A DNA stretch of 51,969 nucleotides from Lachnospiraceae bacterium (GTDB taxonomy: Bacteria; Bacillota; Clostridia; Lachnospirales; Lachnospiraceae): assembly GCA_017440575.1 (NCBI GenBank), contig JAFSGY010000014.1, forward strand, positions 1-51,969, in the 5' to 3' direction. Shown here in pieces: positions 25,258 through 34,578 of this stretch; position 1 is the first letter of the stretch; the number at the start of each line of letters is the position of its first letter. The notes beneath the pieces were generated by a model that made no database searches, was not told the origin of the DNA, and worked only from the letters and a program-made list of their open reading frames with translations. The translations under genes were made by a program, and so were the position numbers.

Positions 25258-25968
25258 ATGAAGAAGTATTCACCCAAAAGTCATTTTTTCAAAATTACTA
25301 AAATCATACAGACAGGAATTATCTTTGCCACACTAATTGTATTTATCTTTTTTATTTTACTGAATTCAGATTTTCGTATGGCTCTGTTTCGAAGTCCACT
25401 TGCTATTTTTTCCACGATGTTATTGTGGACTTTCTTTCTAGCCAACGTTGTTTTTATTGTTTTAGACTTTCGTATTTTTTATAAAGATTTGAAAGCAAGT
25501 GATGAAATACAGCGTGCAGCTTATCTTGATGATTTGACCGGAATGCCAAACCGCTTCAGCTGTGACCTTGTCTTCCAGATGTATGCGGAGCCCGAAAAGA
25601 TACAGCATGTCGGTTGTGCCTTGATCGAGATTGATAATCTGGTTTCCACCAATGAGCAATTTGGTCGTGAAGCCGGTAATCAGATTATTATTGATTTCAG
25701 TAATATTCTTGAGGAAATTGGTAGTGATTATGGATTTGTCGGCAGAAATGGTGGTAATGAGTTTTTATTAGTAATTGAACAAGGATCCTCTCAACTTATG
25801 GAATCCTTTTTTGATCAATTGAAAAACAGATTAAAACGCTACAACGCTCTTGAATTGAATAAGCCAATTGAAATCTACTATAAATATGTATTGAATGACG
25901 AATTGCATGCTACCCGATTCTCTACTATCATAACAGAAGTATATAAAAAGCTACATCATAAAGAATAG
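25258..25968 (+). CDS. Membrane protein with degenerate GGDEF domain
   Basis: This 236-aa protein has two membrane helices (about 17-36 and 48-70) and a C-terminal GGDEF-fold domain. The domain keeps DDLTGMPNR and GREAGNQIIIDF, but the signature reads GGNEF instead of GGDEF and the metal-site segment reads EIDNL. Loss of these acidic residues suggests it does not make cyclic di-GMP; it may be a sensor or interaction partner. It starts after GTGAGG and is divergent from the polysaccharide operon, 280 nt from its first gene, so a link to that operon is plausible but only inferred. A bidirectional terminator follows. Confidence 0.85.
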   Translation: MKKYSPKSHFFKITKIIQTGIIFATLIVFIFFILLNSDFRMALFRSPLAIFSTMLLWTFFLANVVFIVLDFRIFYKDLKASDEIQRAAYLDDLTGMPNRFSCDLVFQMYAEPEKIQHVGCALIEIDNLVSTNEQFGREAGNQIIIDFSNILEEIGSDYGFVGRNGGNEFLLVIEQGSSQLMESFFDQLKNRLKRYNALELNKPIEIYYKYVLNDELHATRFSTIITEVYKKLHHKE

Positions 25969-25983
25969 TTAAATCTTCAAACA

Positions 25984-26023
25984 AAAATGGATGTTTCTCT
26001 ACCTTACGAGAAACATCCATTTT
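25984..26023. terminator. Bidirectional terminator between GGDEF-like gene and lacI
   Basis: A perfect 16-bp stem (25984-25999 / 26008-26023) with an 8-nt loop carries A-rich and T-rich flanks. It serves the plus-strand GGDEF-like gene and the minus-strand lacI that ends at 26032. Confidence 0.88.
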
Positions 26024-26031
26024 CTTATTCT

Positions 26032-27066
26032 TTACCCTATCTCTTTTGTCGACTCTCTCACCAATAACTCACCATCATAGGTAATATGCTGATGGTCTTT
26101 TTTTCCTGCAATAATGTCAAATAACAGCTTCACAGTATCCTTCGCCATCTCTTCCACTGGCTGACGGATTGTTGTAAGACTAGGTGAAATATAACCGGAT
26201 ACATCGATACCGTCATATCCTGCTACAGATACATCCTCCGGCACACGTAAGCCCGACTCTAACAGAGCGCGAATCGCACCTATTGCAAGTGCATCCGCTA
26301 CTGCATACACAGCAGTGAACTCTTCTCCTGATTCAATCAGCTTCTTCGTTGTCAGATAACCGTTCTCCATGGAGAAATGACCGATATCATCACTAGTCTG
26401 AAATACCAACTTAGGATTGATTGCAATATTATGTGCCTGCAAGGACTCAAAATAACCTTCCAAACGAAGCTTACCAATACTTTCCTCATCAGCCTCTGCA
26501 ACAACCATAGCAATCTTCTCGTGCCCCAGTCCAATTAGATAGTCAACCATTCTAGCACTTTCCTTGCGGTCATCTACACCAATGTTGGAATACTGATTCT
26601 TACTAATATTTTCCGGAATAGAACCAGCCGTACTGAATACGAAAGGAACATTCAGCTTGCGCAGCTTTTCATCTGAATGCGAGAATAGACCACCAAGGAA
26701 GATAATTCCTCTTAATCTCTTCTCCTTTACTACCTTTAATGCCGCATCCACTTCATCCTCATCCGTTTCAATATGGGATAATTCCATAGAATAATGTTTT
26801 TTCTTGCATTCCTTCTCAATTACCTTAATCATATTCGCGAAGAATGGATTCGAAATACCCTTTACTAATACAGCAATTGCCTTTGCGTCCACTCTTTTGA
26901 GATTACGCGCACTGTTATTCGGCACATATCCGTATTCCTTAATGGTATTCATGATTTTTTCTTTTGTCTCTGGATTGATATCCGGATGATTGTTGATTGC
27001 TCTGGACACAGTACTTACTCCGACTCCGCAGATTTTTGCTATGTCCTTTATCGTTGGCTCAAACAC
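26032..27066 (-). CDS. LacI family regulator of the maltodextrin operon
   Basis: This 344-aa repressor has an N-terminal helix-turn-helix (TIKDIAKICGVGVSTVSRA) and a periplasmic-binding-like effector domain ending with TTIRQPVEEMA. It is the last gene of the malEFG-malQ operon, 43 nt after malQ, so it probably senses a maltodextrin and controls the operon. I place the start at the GTG at 27066, behind AGAGGTG; the GTG three codons earlier overlaps that Shine-Dalgarno. Candidate operators with AACGTT cores lie before malE (31964-32000). Confidence 0.9.
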   Translation of the reverse strand: MFEPTIKDIAKICGVGVSTVSRAINNHPDINPETKEKIMNTIKEYGYVPNNSARNLKRVDAKAIAVLVKGISNPFFANMIKVIEKECKKKHYSMELSHIETDEDEVDAALKVVKEKRLRGIIFLGGLFSHSDEKLRKLNVPFVFSTAGSIPENISKNQYSNIGVDDRKESARMVDYLIGLGHEKIAMVVAEADEESIGKLRLEGYFESLQAHNIAINPKLVFQTSDDIGHFSMENGYLTTKKLIESGEEFTAVYAVADALAIGAIRALLESGLRVPEDVSVAGYDGIDVSGYISPSLTTIRQPVEEMAKDTVKLLFDIIAGKKDHQHITYDGELLVRESTKEIG

Positions 27067-27109
27067 TCGGTTCACCTCTGTCTTAATTTGTAGTCACGTT
27101 TATTATAAT

Positions 27110-28605
27110 CTATTTTTTCTTCTTTGTTCGAACAATTCTGCCGAAAATCTGTGCTAATTCGAGCATTCTTGCAGACAATTCCGGTGTGCATGCATCTGCT
27201 GCCACTCTCCACTCCCAGTTTCCACCGAGTGTAGATGGTGTATTGATTCTGGCTTCACTTCCAAGCTCCAGATAATCCTGCAATGGGATAATCGCTGTAT
27301 CAGAAACACTTGCAAGTGCCATACGTACCAGATTGCTACAGATATCACTTGTTCTCTTTACACCGATATATTTCTTTGCAAATGCCAGATCCTTTCTGCC
27401 TAATGCAGCAATCCAGCCATTTACAGTATCGTTATCATGCGTTCCGGTATAAACAACACTATTCGTTGTATAGTTATGTGGAAGATAGTCACTCTCTTCT
27501 CTTGGATCGAAAGCAAACTGTAAAATCTTCATTCCTGGATATCCTGTCTTCTTAACCAGCTTCAATACGCTAGGTGTCAAGAATCCTAAGTCTTCTGCGA
27601 TAACCGGACGGTTTCCTAGCACCTTCTTCACGGCATCAAATAATGCATATCCTGGTCCCTTTTCCCAGCGTCCAAACTCTGCTGTTTCGTCACCGTAAGG
27701 AATTGCCCAATATTCATCAAAGCCTCTGAAATGGTCAATTCTTACTACATCATATATTTTAAAACAATATGCCAGTCTACGAATCCACCATGCAAATCCA
27801 GTCTGCTCATGATAATCCCATCTATATAGAGGATTGCCCCATAACTGGCCTGTTGCAGAAAATGCATCTGGCGGACAACCTGCTACTGCTGTCGGAATAT
27901 TTTCTTCATCTAACTGGAAAAGCTCTGGATTTGCCCATGTATCTGAACTGTCAAACGCTACATAAATAGGAATATCTCCTACAATCTCAACACCCTTTTT
28001 ATTCGCATAAGCCTTTAACTCTGCCCACTGTGTTGCAAAGAGATACTGCTGATAGCTATAGAAATTGATGTCATCCTCCAGTTCTTTCTCATAACGAGCC
28101 ATAGCTTCCGGCTTGCGGAGTCTGATGTCCTCATCCCACTCGATCCATGCGATTCCCTCTTTGGAATCCTTGATTGCCATATACATGGCATAATCCTTAA
28201 GCCACTCCTTATTTTCTTCTACAAAGCTCTGATATTCTTCCTTATTAACAATATCAGCTCTGTCAAAGCCATTCTAAGCAGCTTAAATCTTGTATTATAG
28301 ATTTTCTCATAATTTACATATTCAGGGTCATCTCCATAATCGCAGTCTTCACATTCCTGCTCTGTTAAAAGCCCTTCCTCAATTAACTTATCCAGACTAA
28401 TATAGTATGGATTGCCTGCAAATGTTGAAAATGACTGATATGGGGAATCTCCATATCCTGTTGGACCAAGTGGAAGAATCTGCCATAATGACTGGCCTCC
28501 TGCTGCCAAGAAATCTACAAAATCGTATGCCTCCTTTGAAAAGCCACCGATTCCGAATCTTGACGGCAGACTTGATATTGGCATCAAAACACCACATTTT
28601 CTCAT
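27110..28605 (-). pseudogene. malQ: malQ, 4-alpha-glucanotransferase, with a one-base frameshift
   Basis: Two adjacent frames together give one MalQ (GH77). The first (28219-28605) holds ISSLPSRFGIGG, SPYQSFSTFAGNPYY and ends at RFKLLRMA. The second (27110 to about 28260) continues with EWDEDIRLR, RIDHFRGF (nucleophile Asp), VIAEDLGF (Glu) and GTHDNDT. The break lies at an AAA run at plus 28265-28267: adding one A restores an open frame of 498 residues. The enzyme should disproportionate maltodextrins. The cause may be a recent mutation, slippage in the homopolymer or a sequencing error; flanking genes and all catalytic motifs look intact, which favours an error or a very recent change. Confidence 0.88.
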
Positions 28606-28628
28606 AATTTTTCTCTCCTTTAAATGTT

Positions 28629-29471
28629 TTATCCCTTTACCGCACCGGCAACAACACCTTCAATAATGTGCTTCTGACATGCAATATAGAAGATTACGAT
28701 TGGAATAATCGCAAGTACAATCATAGCCATCATTGCACCCATGTCAATCGCACCGTATCCACCCTTGAGATACTGAATCGCGATAGGAATTGTCTTATAT
28801 TTTTTAATATCTAAAACTAAATAAGGCAACAAATAATCGTTCCATACCCACATAGCCTCTAAGATAGCTACCGAAATAGCAGTCGGCTTCATAACCGGGA
28901 ATACAATCTTAAAATATGTCTGTAACGGATTGCATCCATCAATCATGGCTGACTCTTCGATCTCGAGCGGAATCGATTTCACAAAACCGCAGAACATGAA
29001 TACTGCGAGTCCTGCCCCAAATCCAAGATATACAATAATAATGCCAACAGGATTGCCCAATTTAAGTATATCAGCGATTTTAGATAAAGTAAACATTACC
29101 ATCTGAAAAGGTACAATCATTGAGAATGCAAACAAATAATACATACCTGTTGTAATCGCACTTTTTACTCTGGTAATATACCATGCACACATGGAAGTGC
29201 ACAGAATAATTACAAATACAGAACCTACTGTTATAAATAAAGAATATCCGAATGCTCTCGGAAATTCTATTTTTTCAATACCATTGATATAATTTTCCAA
29301 TCCAACGAAAGACTTTGCATCCGGAAGCTGGAATGGTCTGTTGCTGATAAATATTTTTCTCTTGAAGGAATTAAAAATAACTATGATAATTGGCATAACA
29401 TAAGCAATTGATAATAAGGAAAAGAATAAGGTCAATGCCCAGCCATGCTTTGCTTTTCTTACATTTGTCAT
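28629..29471 (-). CDS. MalG-like ABC transporter permease
   Basis: This 280-aa permease has six hydrophobic helices and the EAA loop (EIEESAMIDGCNPLQTYF) that binds the ATPase subunit. It is the second permease of a carbohydrate importer of the CUT1 group. Its ATG overlaps the stop codon of the upstream permease by one base (TAATG). It ends 23 nt before malQ. Substrate is inferred as maltose/maltodextrin from malQ and the LacI regulator next to it. Confidence 0.9.
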   Translation of the reverse strand: MTNVRKAKHGWALTLFFSLLSIAYVMPIIIVIFNSFKRKIFISNRPFQLPDAKSFVGLENYINGIEKIEFPRAFGYSLFITVGSVFVIILCTSMCAWYITRVKSAITTGMYYLFAFSMIVPFQMVMFTLSKIADILKLGNPVGIIIVYLGFGAGLAVFMFCGFVKSIPLEIEESAMIDGCNPLQTYFKIVFPVMKPTAISVAILEAMWVWNDYLLPYLVLDIKKYKTIPIAIQYLKGGYGAIDMGAMMAMIVLAIIPIVIFYIACQKHIIEGVVAGAVKG

Positions 29472-30313
29472 TATGCCTGCACCTCCTTACTTCTTGTCAG
29501 TCTAAGCTGCACGATAGCAATCAGTGCTACGGCAAGGAAGAAGATTACTGCCTTTGCCTGACCTACACCTTCCCAACCTGTTCTTCCGTAGAAGGTATTG
29601 TAAATATTGAGTGCCAACATCTCTGATTTATTAGATGGTTCTCCTGCTGTCAATGCCAAGTTCTGGTCGTATAACTTGAAAGAATTGGTCAATGTCAGGA
29701 AGGAGCATATCGTAATAGACGGCATAACCATTGGAAGGGTTACGTGTCTTAATAATTGTCTATTGTTAGCGCCGTCAATCTTGGCTGCTTCGATTAATTC
29801 GCCCGGAATATTCTGAATACCTGCAATATAGATAATCATCATATATCCTATCTGCTGCCAGTTCATCAGTATAATGAGTCCCCAGAAGCCATATGCAGAG
29901 CTGTATGTAAGTGTTCTGTCAAAGTTAAGCAGAATGCCGTTTAAAATCAACTGCCAGATATAACCAAGGATGATACCACCGATTAAGTTTGGCATGAAAA
30001 ATACGGTTCTGAAAATGTTTGTTCCCTTGATGCCTTTTGTCAGCAGCATAGCTACTGCAAAAGCAAGAATATTAATCGTTAAAACAGACACTACGGTAAA
30101 CAGGGAAGTATACCACAGTGCATGAATAAAGGTTTCATCTCCCCAGATTCTAATATAATTCTTCAATCCGACAAAGGTTGCATCCGTTACTGTTGTAAAT
30201 TCGCAGAAAGACAGATATACACCAAGAATAAATGGAAGTATAAAGCCTATAGAAAATGCTGCAAATGTTGGCAATGCAAATATCGGAAAATATCTCTTAA
30301 TCGCTTTTTCCAT
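29471..30313 (-). CDS. MalF-like ABC transporter permease
   Basis: This 280-aa CUT1 permease has six helices and an EAA loop (ELIEAAKIDGANNRQLL). It pairs with the permease encoded directly downstream. It starts after GGAGAGTTGAG. It lacks the long periplasmic loop of E. coli MalF, as usual in Gram-positive relatives. No ATPase gene is adjacent, so a shared MsmK-like ATPase must be encoded elsewhere. Confidence 0.9.
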   Translation of the reverse strand: MEKAIKRYFPIFALPTFAAFSIGFILPFILGVYLSFCEFTTVTDATFVGLKNYIRIWGDETFIHALWYTSLFTVVSVLTINILAFAVAMLLTKGIKGTNIFRTVFFMPNLIGGIILGYIWQLILNGILLNFDRTLTYSSAYGFWGLIILMNWQQIGYMMIIYIAGIQNIPGELIEAAKIDGANNRQLLRHVTLPMVMPSITICSFLTLTNSFKLYDQNLALTAGEPSNKSEMLALNIYNTFYGRTGWEGVGQAKAVIFFLAVALIAIVQLRLTRSKEVQA

Positions 30314-30409
30314 CTCAACTCTCCTCTTTTAAAACGGGTGGACAGATAGCTTTACTGCCCACCCTTACCTATTACCTTCTCTTAACTTGAATCCCCTGCA
30401 ATAAATAAA

Positions 30410-31825
30410 TTAGTTATTTGCTGCAGTGTACTCTGTAGCCCATCCATCAACGAATGCTGTCTGAACTGCATCCCATTCGCCTGTTCCCTGAGCATACTCT
30501 AATAATGCACTACCAACACCATTCTTCCATTCTTCAGATGGCATGGTTGTAAATGTCCAGGCTACTGGTTTCTTACCATTTGCAACATAATCATTCGCAA
30601 TGTTGATTAATGGGTTGCTTGCCGGATAATTGTCAAATGCCTTGAATGGGCATACAAATCCCATTTCATTGGAAAGTGATGTACATCCAGCTTCAGATGT
30701 TACTACCCACTTCATGAAATCAAGAGTTGCCTGAATATCTTCTTCTGCTGCGTTCTTATTTACACACCAGTAATTCTCACTACCTGTACAAAGTCCCTGA
30801 TTCTCTTCACCTTCTGCACCGATATAAATTGGAAGCATTCCAAGAGACTCATCAGCCATACCATTTGCACTTAAATCACCATATGCCCATGTACCATTCT
30901 GATAGAATACTGCTTCACCAAGAGCGAACTCTGCTGTAGCATCTTCACCAGTCTTGCTTGATAATACAGTTGGTGCACATGTAGCATCTGTAATATACAG
31001 ATCCCAGATTGCCTTATAATTATCTAAGTATGTACCCTTGATTGCATCTGTTGCACCGATTCCATCTGCCTGATATTCATAGTAGATTGGAAGGTTTGCA
31101 AGATGAGTCTTGAATCTCCAGTCAGAGCTTGAATCCATACCTGCGGATGTGAATGCACCCTTAACTCCAAGGTCATCTGCATTTGCCTGAATGCTGTCTG
31201 CAACTGCCTTTAACTGTTCAAAGGAATTAATCTCTTCCACACTCTTAACGACTGAGTAATCTTTTCCAAAATATGTATTTAAAATATCTGCGTTATAAAT
31301 AATACCATATGTTTCAACAACGTATGCGATACCCTTAACTGCATCGCCTTCCTTTAATGCGAAGTCATCACTCTTTAACTCAGCATAAACATCAGAACCG
31401 GATAAGTCATAACAGTAATCACTCCATGTTGCAAGTCCTATAGGTCCGTTTACCTGAAATAAGGTAGGCGCATCTGTCTTAGCGATTTCTGACTTTAATG
31501 TAGATTCATAAGTACCGGATGCTGCTGTTTGAACTGCTACTTCAACACCTGTTTCTTCTGTATACTTTGCAGCTAAGGCCTCCCAAGCCTGTGCCTGCTC
31601 TGGCTTGAAGTTTAAGTAATATACCTTACCTGTTGCAGCTGCTTCTGTTGTATCAGCCTTTACCTCTGCTGCTGGAGCATCTTCCTTAACTTCTGTCTTT
31701 GCTTCTGTTGTAGTTGCCTGCTTCTCTTCTGTGGTAGTCTGAGCTGGCTCGCTGCTTCCACATCCTGCTAACATAGATGCTACCATTGTTGCACTAAGTA
31801 CTGCACTTAATAATTTCTTTTTCAT
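30410..31825 (-). CDS. Maltodextrin-type substrate-binding lipoprotein
   Basis: This 471-aa protein has a lipoprotein signal peptide with lipobox LAGC (Cys22), a Thr/Glu/Ala linker (about 25-68) and a family 1 extracellular solute-binding domain. AYGDLSANGM and the C-terminal GTGEWDAVQTAF are typical of sugar-binding proteins. It is the first gene of the transporter operon and delivers the sugar to MalF/MalG. The start at 31825 follows AGAGGT; an upstream in-frame ATG at 31909 lies among non-conserved residues and regulatory DNA. The gap of 96 nt to malF may hold a processing or attenuation site. Confidence 0.92.
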   Translation of the reverse strand: MKKKLLSAVLSATMVASMLAGCGSSEPAQTTTEEKQATTTEAKTEVKEDAPAAEVKADTTEAAATGKVYYLNFKPEQAQAWEALAAKYTEETGVEVAVQTAASGTYESTLKSEIAKTDAPTLFQVNGPIGLATWSDYCYDLSGSDVYAELKSDDFALKEGDAVKGIAYVVETYGIIYNADILNTYFGKDYSVVKSVEEINSFEQLKAVADSIQANADDLGVKGAFTSAGMDSSSDWRFKTHLANLPIYYEYQADGIGATDAIKGTYLDNYKAIWDLYITDATCAPTVLSSKTGEDATAEFALGEAVFYQNGTWAYGDLSANGMADESLGMLPIYIGAEGEENQGLCTGSENYWCVNKNAAEEDIQATLDFMKWVVTSEAGCTSLSNEMGFVCPFKAFDNYPASNPLINIANDYVANGKKPVAWTFTTMPSEEWKNGVGSALLEYAQGTGEWDAVQTAFVDGWATEYTAANN

Positions 31826-31963
31826 ACTTAAATACCTCTTTCCATATATATTTGTAACCCTGTTGATTTTATTTATGGAAACTTTCCAATACTCTATTGC
31901 CAGTTGCACATTCCCCTCTTACATCATCCCCTATTTTCCTTAAAGAATTCCTGTAACTCTTAC

Positions 31964-32000
31964 GGTAACGTTTTCGGCAACGATATCGGCAACGTTTCCA
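31964..32000. promoter_or_regulatory. Tandem LacI-type operators upstream of malE
   Basis: Two AACGTT cores (31967-31972 and 31991-31996) lie 24 bp apart in a near-palindromic block with CGATATCG between them. They are 139 bp upstream of the binding-protein gene. A further imperfect palindrome, TGGAAACTTTCCA, is at 31876-31888. Similar AACGTT operators precede glgP (46900) and the second lacI (48023). The spacing of about two helical turns fits cooperative LacI-family binding. The rest of 32001-32195 shows nothing gene-like. Confidence 0.75.
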
Positions 32001-32195
32001 ATCAACACAGTCATATTAGCATTATGTATACTGAATTGCAAGCCCTCAAATGCAAGTTTGTTAATTTTCGTGTTTTTTCGTTTCTGTTTTTGTGCATAAT
32101 CACAACAATTTTAAACAATTCTTAAATGCTATTTACTTCTTTTCTACTTTATGGTTCAATCATTGCATGCTATTTTTTAAGGAGGATTTATTACA

Positions 32196-32954
32196 TTGGC
32201 CGAACGTAATCGGCTTCAAGAACAAATTGATACTATCCAAACACAATTAGAAAAATATCCAAAGGGGAAATTGATATGTGCTAAGAACGGTAACCATTCT
32301 AAATGGTATCTAAGTGATACACATACTCATTCCTATCTTTCTAAAACAGAAAGACAACTAGCTGAACAATTAGCCGGAAAAAAGTATTTATCTCATCTAC
32401 AACATGATTTGCAACAGGAACTAAAAGCAATCGATTTTTATCTTCGCCACCATAACTCAAATACTCCTCGCTCTGAAAAGCTATTTCAAATCCCTGAGTA
32501 TAATGAACTTCTTTCTTCATTTTTTACTCCGTGGTCTCAAGAACTTATTTCTTGGACGCAATCCCTTTATAAACGGAGCGAGAAATTTCCAGAACAATTA
32601 ATACATAAAACGTATTCTGGAAACTTTGTCAGATCAAAATCAGAAGCTATTATTGATATGTTTTTATATACTCACAAAATACCCTTTCGATATGAGTGTG
32701 CCTTACAATTAGGTGACATTACACTTTTCCCTGACTTTACAATAATGCATCCAAAAACTGGAGAATTATTTTATTGGGAGCATTTTGGAATGATGGACGA
32801 CTCAAACTATTGCAAAAATACGCATTCCAAACTTCAACTGTATACCTCTCACGGAATCATTCCTTCCATTCATCTAATCACTACTTATGAAACAAAGAGA
32901 CACCCCCTCAGTTCCACCTTAGTCAAAATACTTATCGAACACTATTTTACTTAG
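32196..32954 (+). CDS. PD-(D/E)XK-like nuclease domain protein
   Basis: This 252-aa protein begins with a coiled-coil-like region and has in its C-terminal half VRSKSEAIIDMF, FRYECAL, LFPDFTIMHP and FYWEHFGMM. That spacing (Glu, then PDF, then x-E-x of WEH) resembles PD-(D/E)XK nucleases, in the type fused to helicases or found alone in Clostridia. The start codon is TTG at 32196 after AAGGAGGA, and no ATG fits. It is divergent from the malE gene and has no partner methyltransferase or helicase. Its role is unknown; DNA repair, defence or a leftover of a mobile gene are possible. Confidence 0.7.
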   Translation: MAERNRLQEQIDTIQTQLEKYPKGKLICAKNGNHSKWYLSDTHTHSYLSKTERQLAEQLAGKKYLSHLQHDLQQELKAIDFYLRHHNSNTPRSEKLFQIPEYNELLSSFFTPWSQELISWTQSLYKRSEKFPEQLIHKTYSGNFVRSKSEAIIDMFLYTHKIPFRYECALQLGDITLFPDFTIMHPKTGELFYWEHFGMMDDSNYCKNTHSKLQLYTSHGIIPSIHLITTYETKRHPLSSTLVKILIEHYFT

Positions 32955-33143
32955 AATATAATTCTATAATATAATTTCGTTTCCTTATTCTAAACACTTA
33001 ATAGTCTTGGGTACATAGGTTTAAATCTAAGTCACATACCCTAAATCAACCAAAATCATAAATCTAACATCTATTTGGGTATATTGTAAATTATTTATTA
33101 CATGTACCCATATCTATCCATTAGAATAGAATGCCTCAAACAT

Positions 33144-33201
33144 AATGATACAGAGTTACCAGAAGTGATATTCTCTCACTTTCCAGCAACTCTGTATCAT
33201 T
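33144..33201. other. Long hairpin after the ugd stop codon
   Basis: A perfect 14-bp outer stem (33144-33157 / 33188-33201) encloses a second inner stem (AAGTGA / TCACTT). It begins at the stop codon of the dehydrogenase gene. No poly-T tract follows on the minus strand, so it may stabilise the 3' end or terminate weakly. The stretch 32955-33143 holds nothing else recognised. Confidence 0.6.
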
Positions 33202-34366
33202 AATCCCTACTATAAATATCTCTTGTATAAACCTTATCCTCTACATCTGCTAATTCATCTGTCATGCGATTTACAACTATAACATCTGCAACCTTTTTAA
33301 ACTCATCCAAGTCACGTACTACACGAGAATTGAAGAAATTGTCTTCCTTCAAGGATGGCTCATATACTACCACTTCGATTCCTTTTGCCTTGATTCTCTT
33401 CATAATTCCCTGTATAGAAGACTGACGGAAATTATCAGAATCCGTCTTCATTGTAAGACGATAGATTCCTACTACCTTAGGTTTCCTTGTAAGAATCATA
33501 TCAGCGATATGATCTTTTCTGGTTCTGTTAGCATCTACAATTGCTCCGATAATGTTGTTCGGTACATCCTCATAATTTGCACGAAGCTGTTTTGTATCCT
33601 TTGGAAGACAATATCCACCGTATCCAAAGGAAGGATTATTATAATGGTTACCGATTCTCGGATCAAGGCATACCCCTTCAATAATCTGCTTGGTATTCAG
33701 ACCTCTAACCTCTGCATAAGTATCAAGCTCATTAAAATAAGCAACTCGAAGCGCTAAATAGGTATTCGCAAAAAGCTTAATAGCTTCTGCTTCTGTCTCA
33801 TTTGTAAACAATGTAGGAATATCTTCCTTAATAGCACCTTCCTTTAATAAATCAGCAAAAACCTCTGCTCGTTTAGACTGCTCTCCTACAATAATTCTGG
33901 AAGGATACAGATTATCATATAATGCCCTTCCTTCTCTTAAAAACTCTGGTGAGAAAATAATATTGTCAATGCCATACTTCTCTTTAATAGACTTTGTATA
34001 TCCAACCGGAATCGTTGATTTAATAATCATAACCGCATTCGGGTTCACTTCTAAAACCATTTCAATTACTTTTTCAATAGAACTTGTATCAAAATAGTTC
34101 TTATCCGGGTCATAATTGGTCGGTGTTGCAATGATAATATATTCCGCATCCCTGTATGCACTTGCTCCATCTATCGTTGCTGTTAAGTTCAACTCCTTGG
34201 TTGCCAGATACTCCTCAATCTCATTATCGATGATTGGAGATTTTCTATTATTAATCATGTCTGCCTTTTCCTGAAATACATCCACAGCCGTTACTTCGTG
34301 ATGCTGTGCCAATAAAATGGCATTGGATAAGCCTACATATCCGATTCCTGCGACAGCAATTTTCAT
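33200..34366 (-). CDS. ugd: UDP-glucose 6-dehydrogenase
   Basis: This 388-aa enzyme has the NAD-binding GIGYVG (7-12), the FSPEFLREG segment and the catalytic cysteine Cys253 in [10 protein letters not shown]. It oxidises UDP-glucose (or a related UDP-hexose) to UDP-glucuronate using NAD+, a donor for acidic surface polysaccharides. The length is usual. The start follows AAGGAGGACATAAG, and an extended -10 (TGTTATACT, plus 34400-34408) lies upstream. It stands alone 8 kb from the polysaccharide operon but probably supplies it. Confidence 0.93.
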   Translation of the reverse strand: MKIAVAGIGYVGLSNAILLAQHHEVTAVDVFQEKADMINNRKSPIIDNEIEEYLATKELNLTATIDGASAYRDAEYIIIATPTNYDPDKNYFDTSSIEKVIEMVLEVNPNAVMIIKSTIPVGYTKSIKEKYGIDNIIFSPEFLREGRALYDNLYPSRIIVGEQSKRAEVFADLLKEGAIKEDIPTLFTNETEAEAIKLFANTYLALRVAYFNELDTYAEVRGLNTKQIIEGVCLDPRIGNHYNNPSFGYGGYCLPKDTKQLRANYEDVPNNIIGAIVDANRTRKDHIADMILTRKPKVVGIYRLTMKTDSDNFRQSSIQGIMKRIKAKGIEVVVYEPSLKEDNFFNSRVVRDLDEFKKVADVIVVNRMTDELADVEDKVYTRDIYSRD

Positions 34367-34440
34367 ATCTTATGTCCTCCTTAGCATTACACTTTTTTCA
34401 GTATAACACTTTCCATGCAATTTGAACACCACTTAACCAA

Positions 34441-34526
34441 AAATAGTGCGTGCCAGCGCATGCACTTTGGCAAGAATTTCGTCAGAAATTCTTGTCTAAT
34501 TCTCACTACATTACAGCGATTTCCTA
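34441..34526. repeat. Two-hairpin structured repeat, copy B
   Basis: First stem 34446-34453 / 34458-34465 with loop CAGC; second stem 34472-34480 / 34485-34493; then the 23-nt core at 34504-34526. It matches copy A at 143-228 in order, loop and core while the stem sequences differ but pair. It lies just past the terminator of the flagellin-like gene and upstream of the ugd promoter. Confidence 0.75.
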
Positions 34527-34535
34527 GATATCAAC

Positions 34536-34566
34536 AAACCGCCTAGTCGACTTAACTAAGCGGTTT
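34536..34566 (-). terminator. Terminator after the flagellin-like gene
   Basis: A 12-bp stem with two G-T pairs (34536-34547 / 34555-34566) lies 13 nt after the stop codon of the 110-aa gene. Its T tail is weak, so confidence is moderate. Confidence 0.55.
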
Positions 34567-34578
34567 CCAAATCTCTTA

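Noticed and set aside
25978-26023. A palindrome as a mobile-element end
   Set aside because: Position and flanks fit a bidirectional terminator between convergent genes.
31904-32125. A 73-aa plus-strand frame upstream of the nuclease gene
   Set aside because: It covers the malE operators and has no Shine-Dalgarno or protein-like composition.
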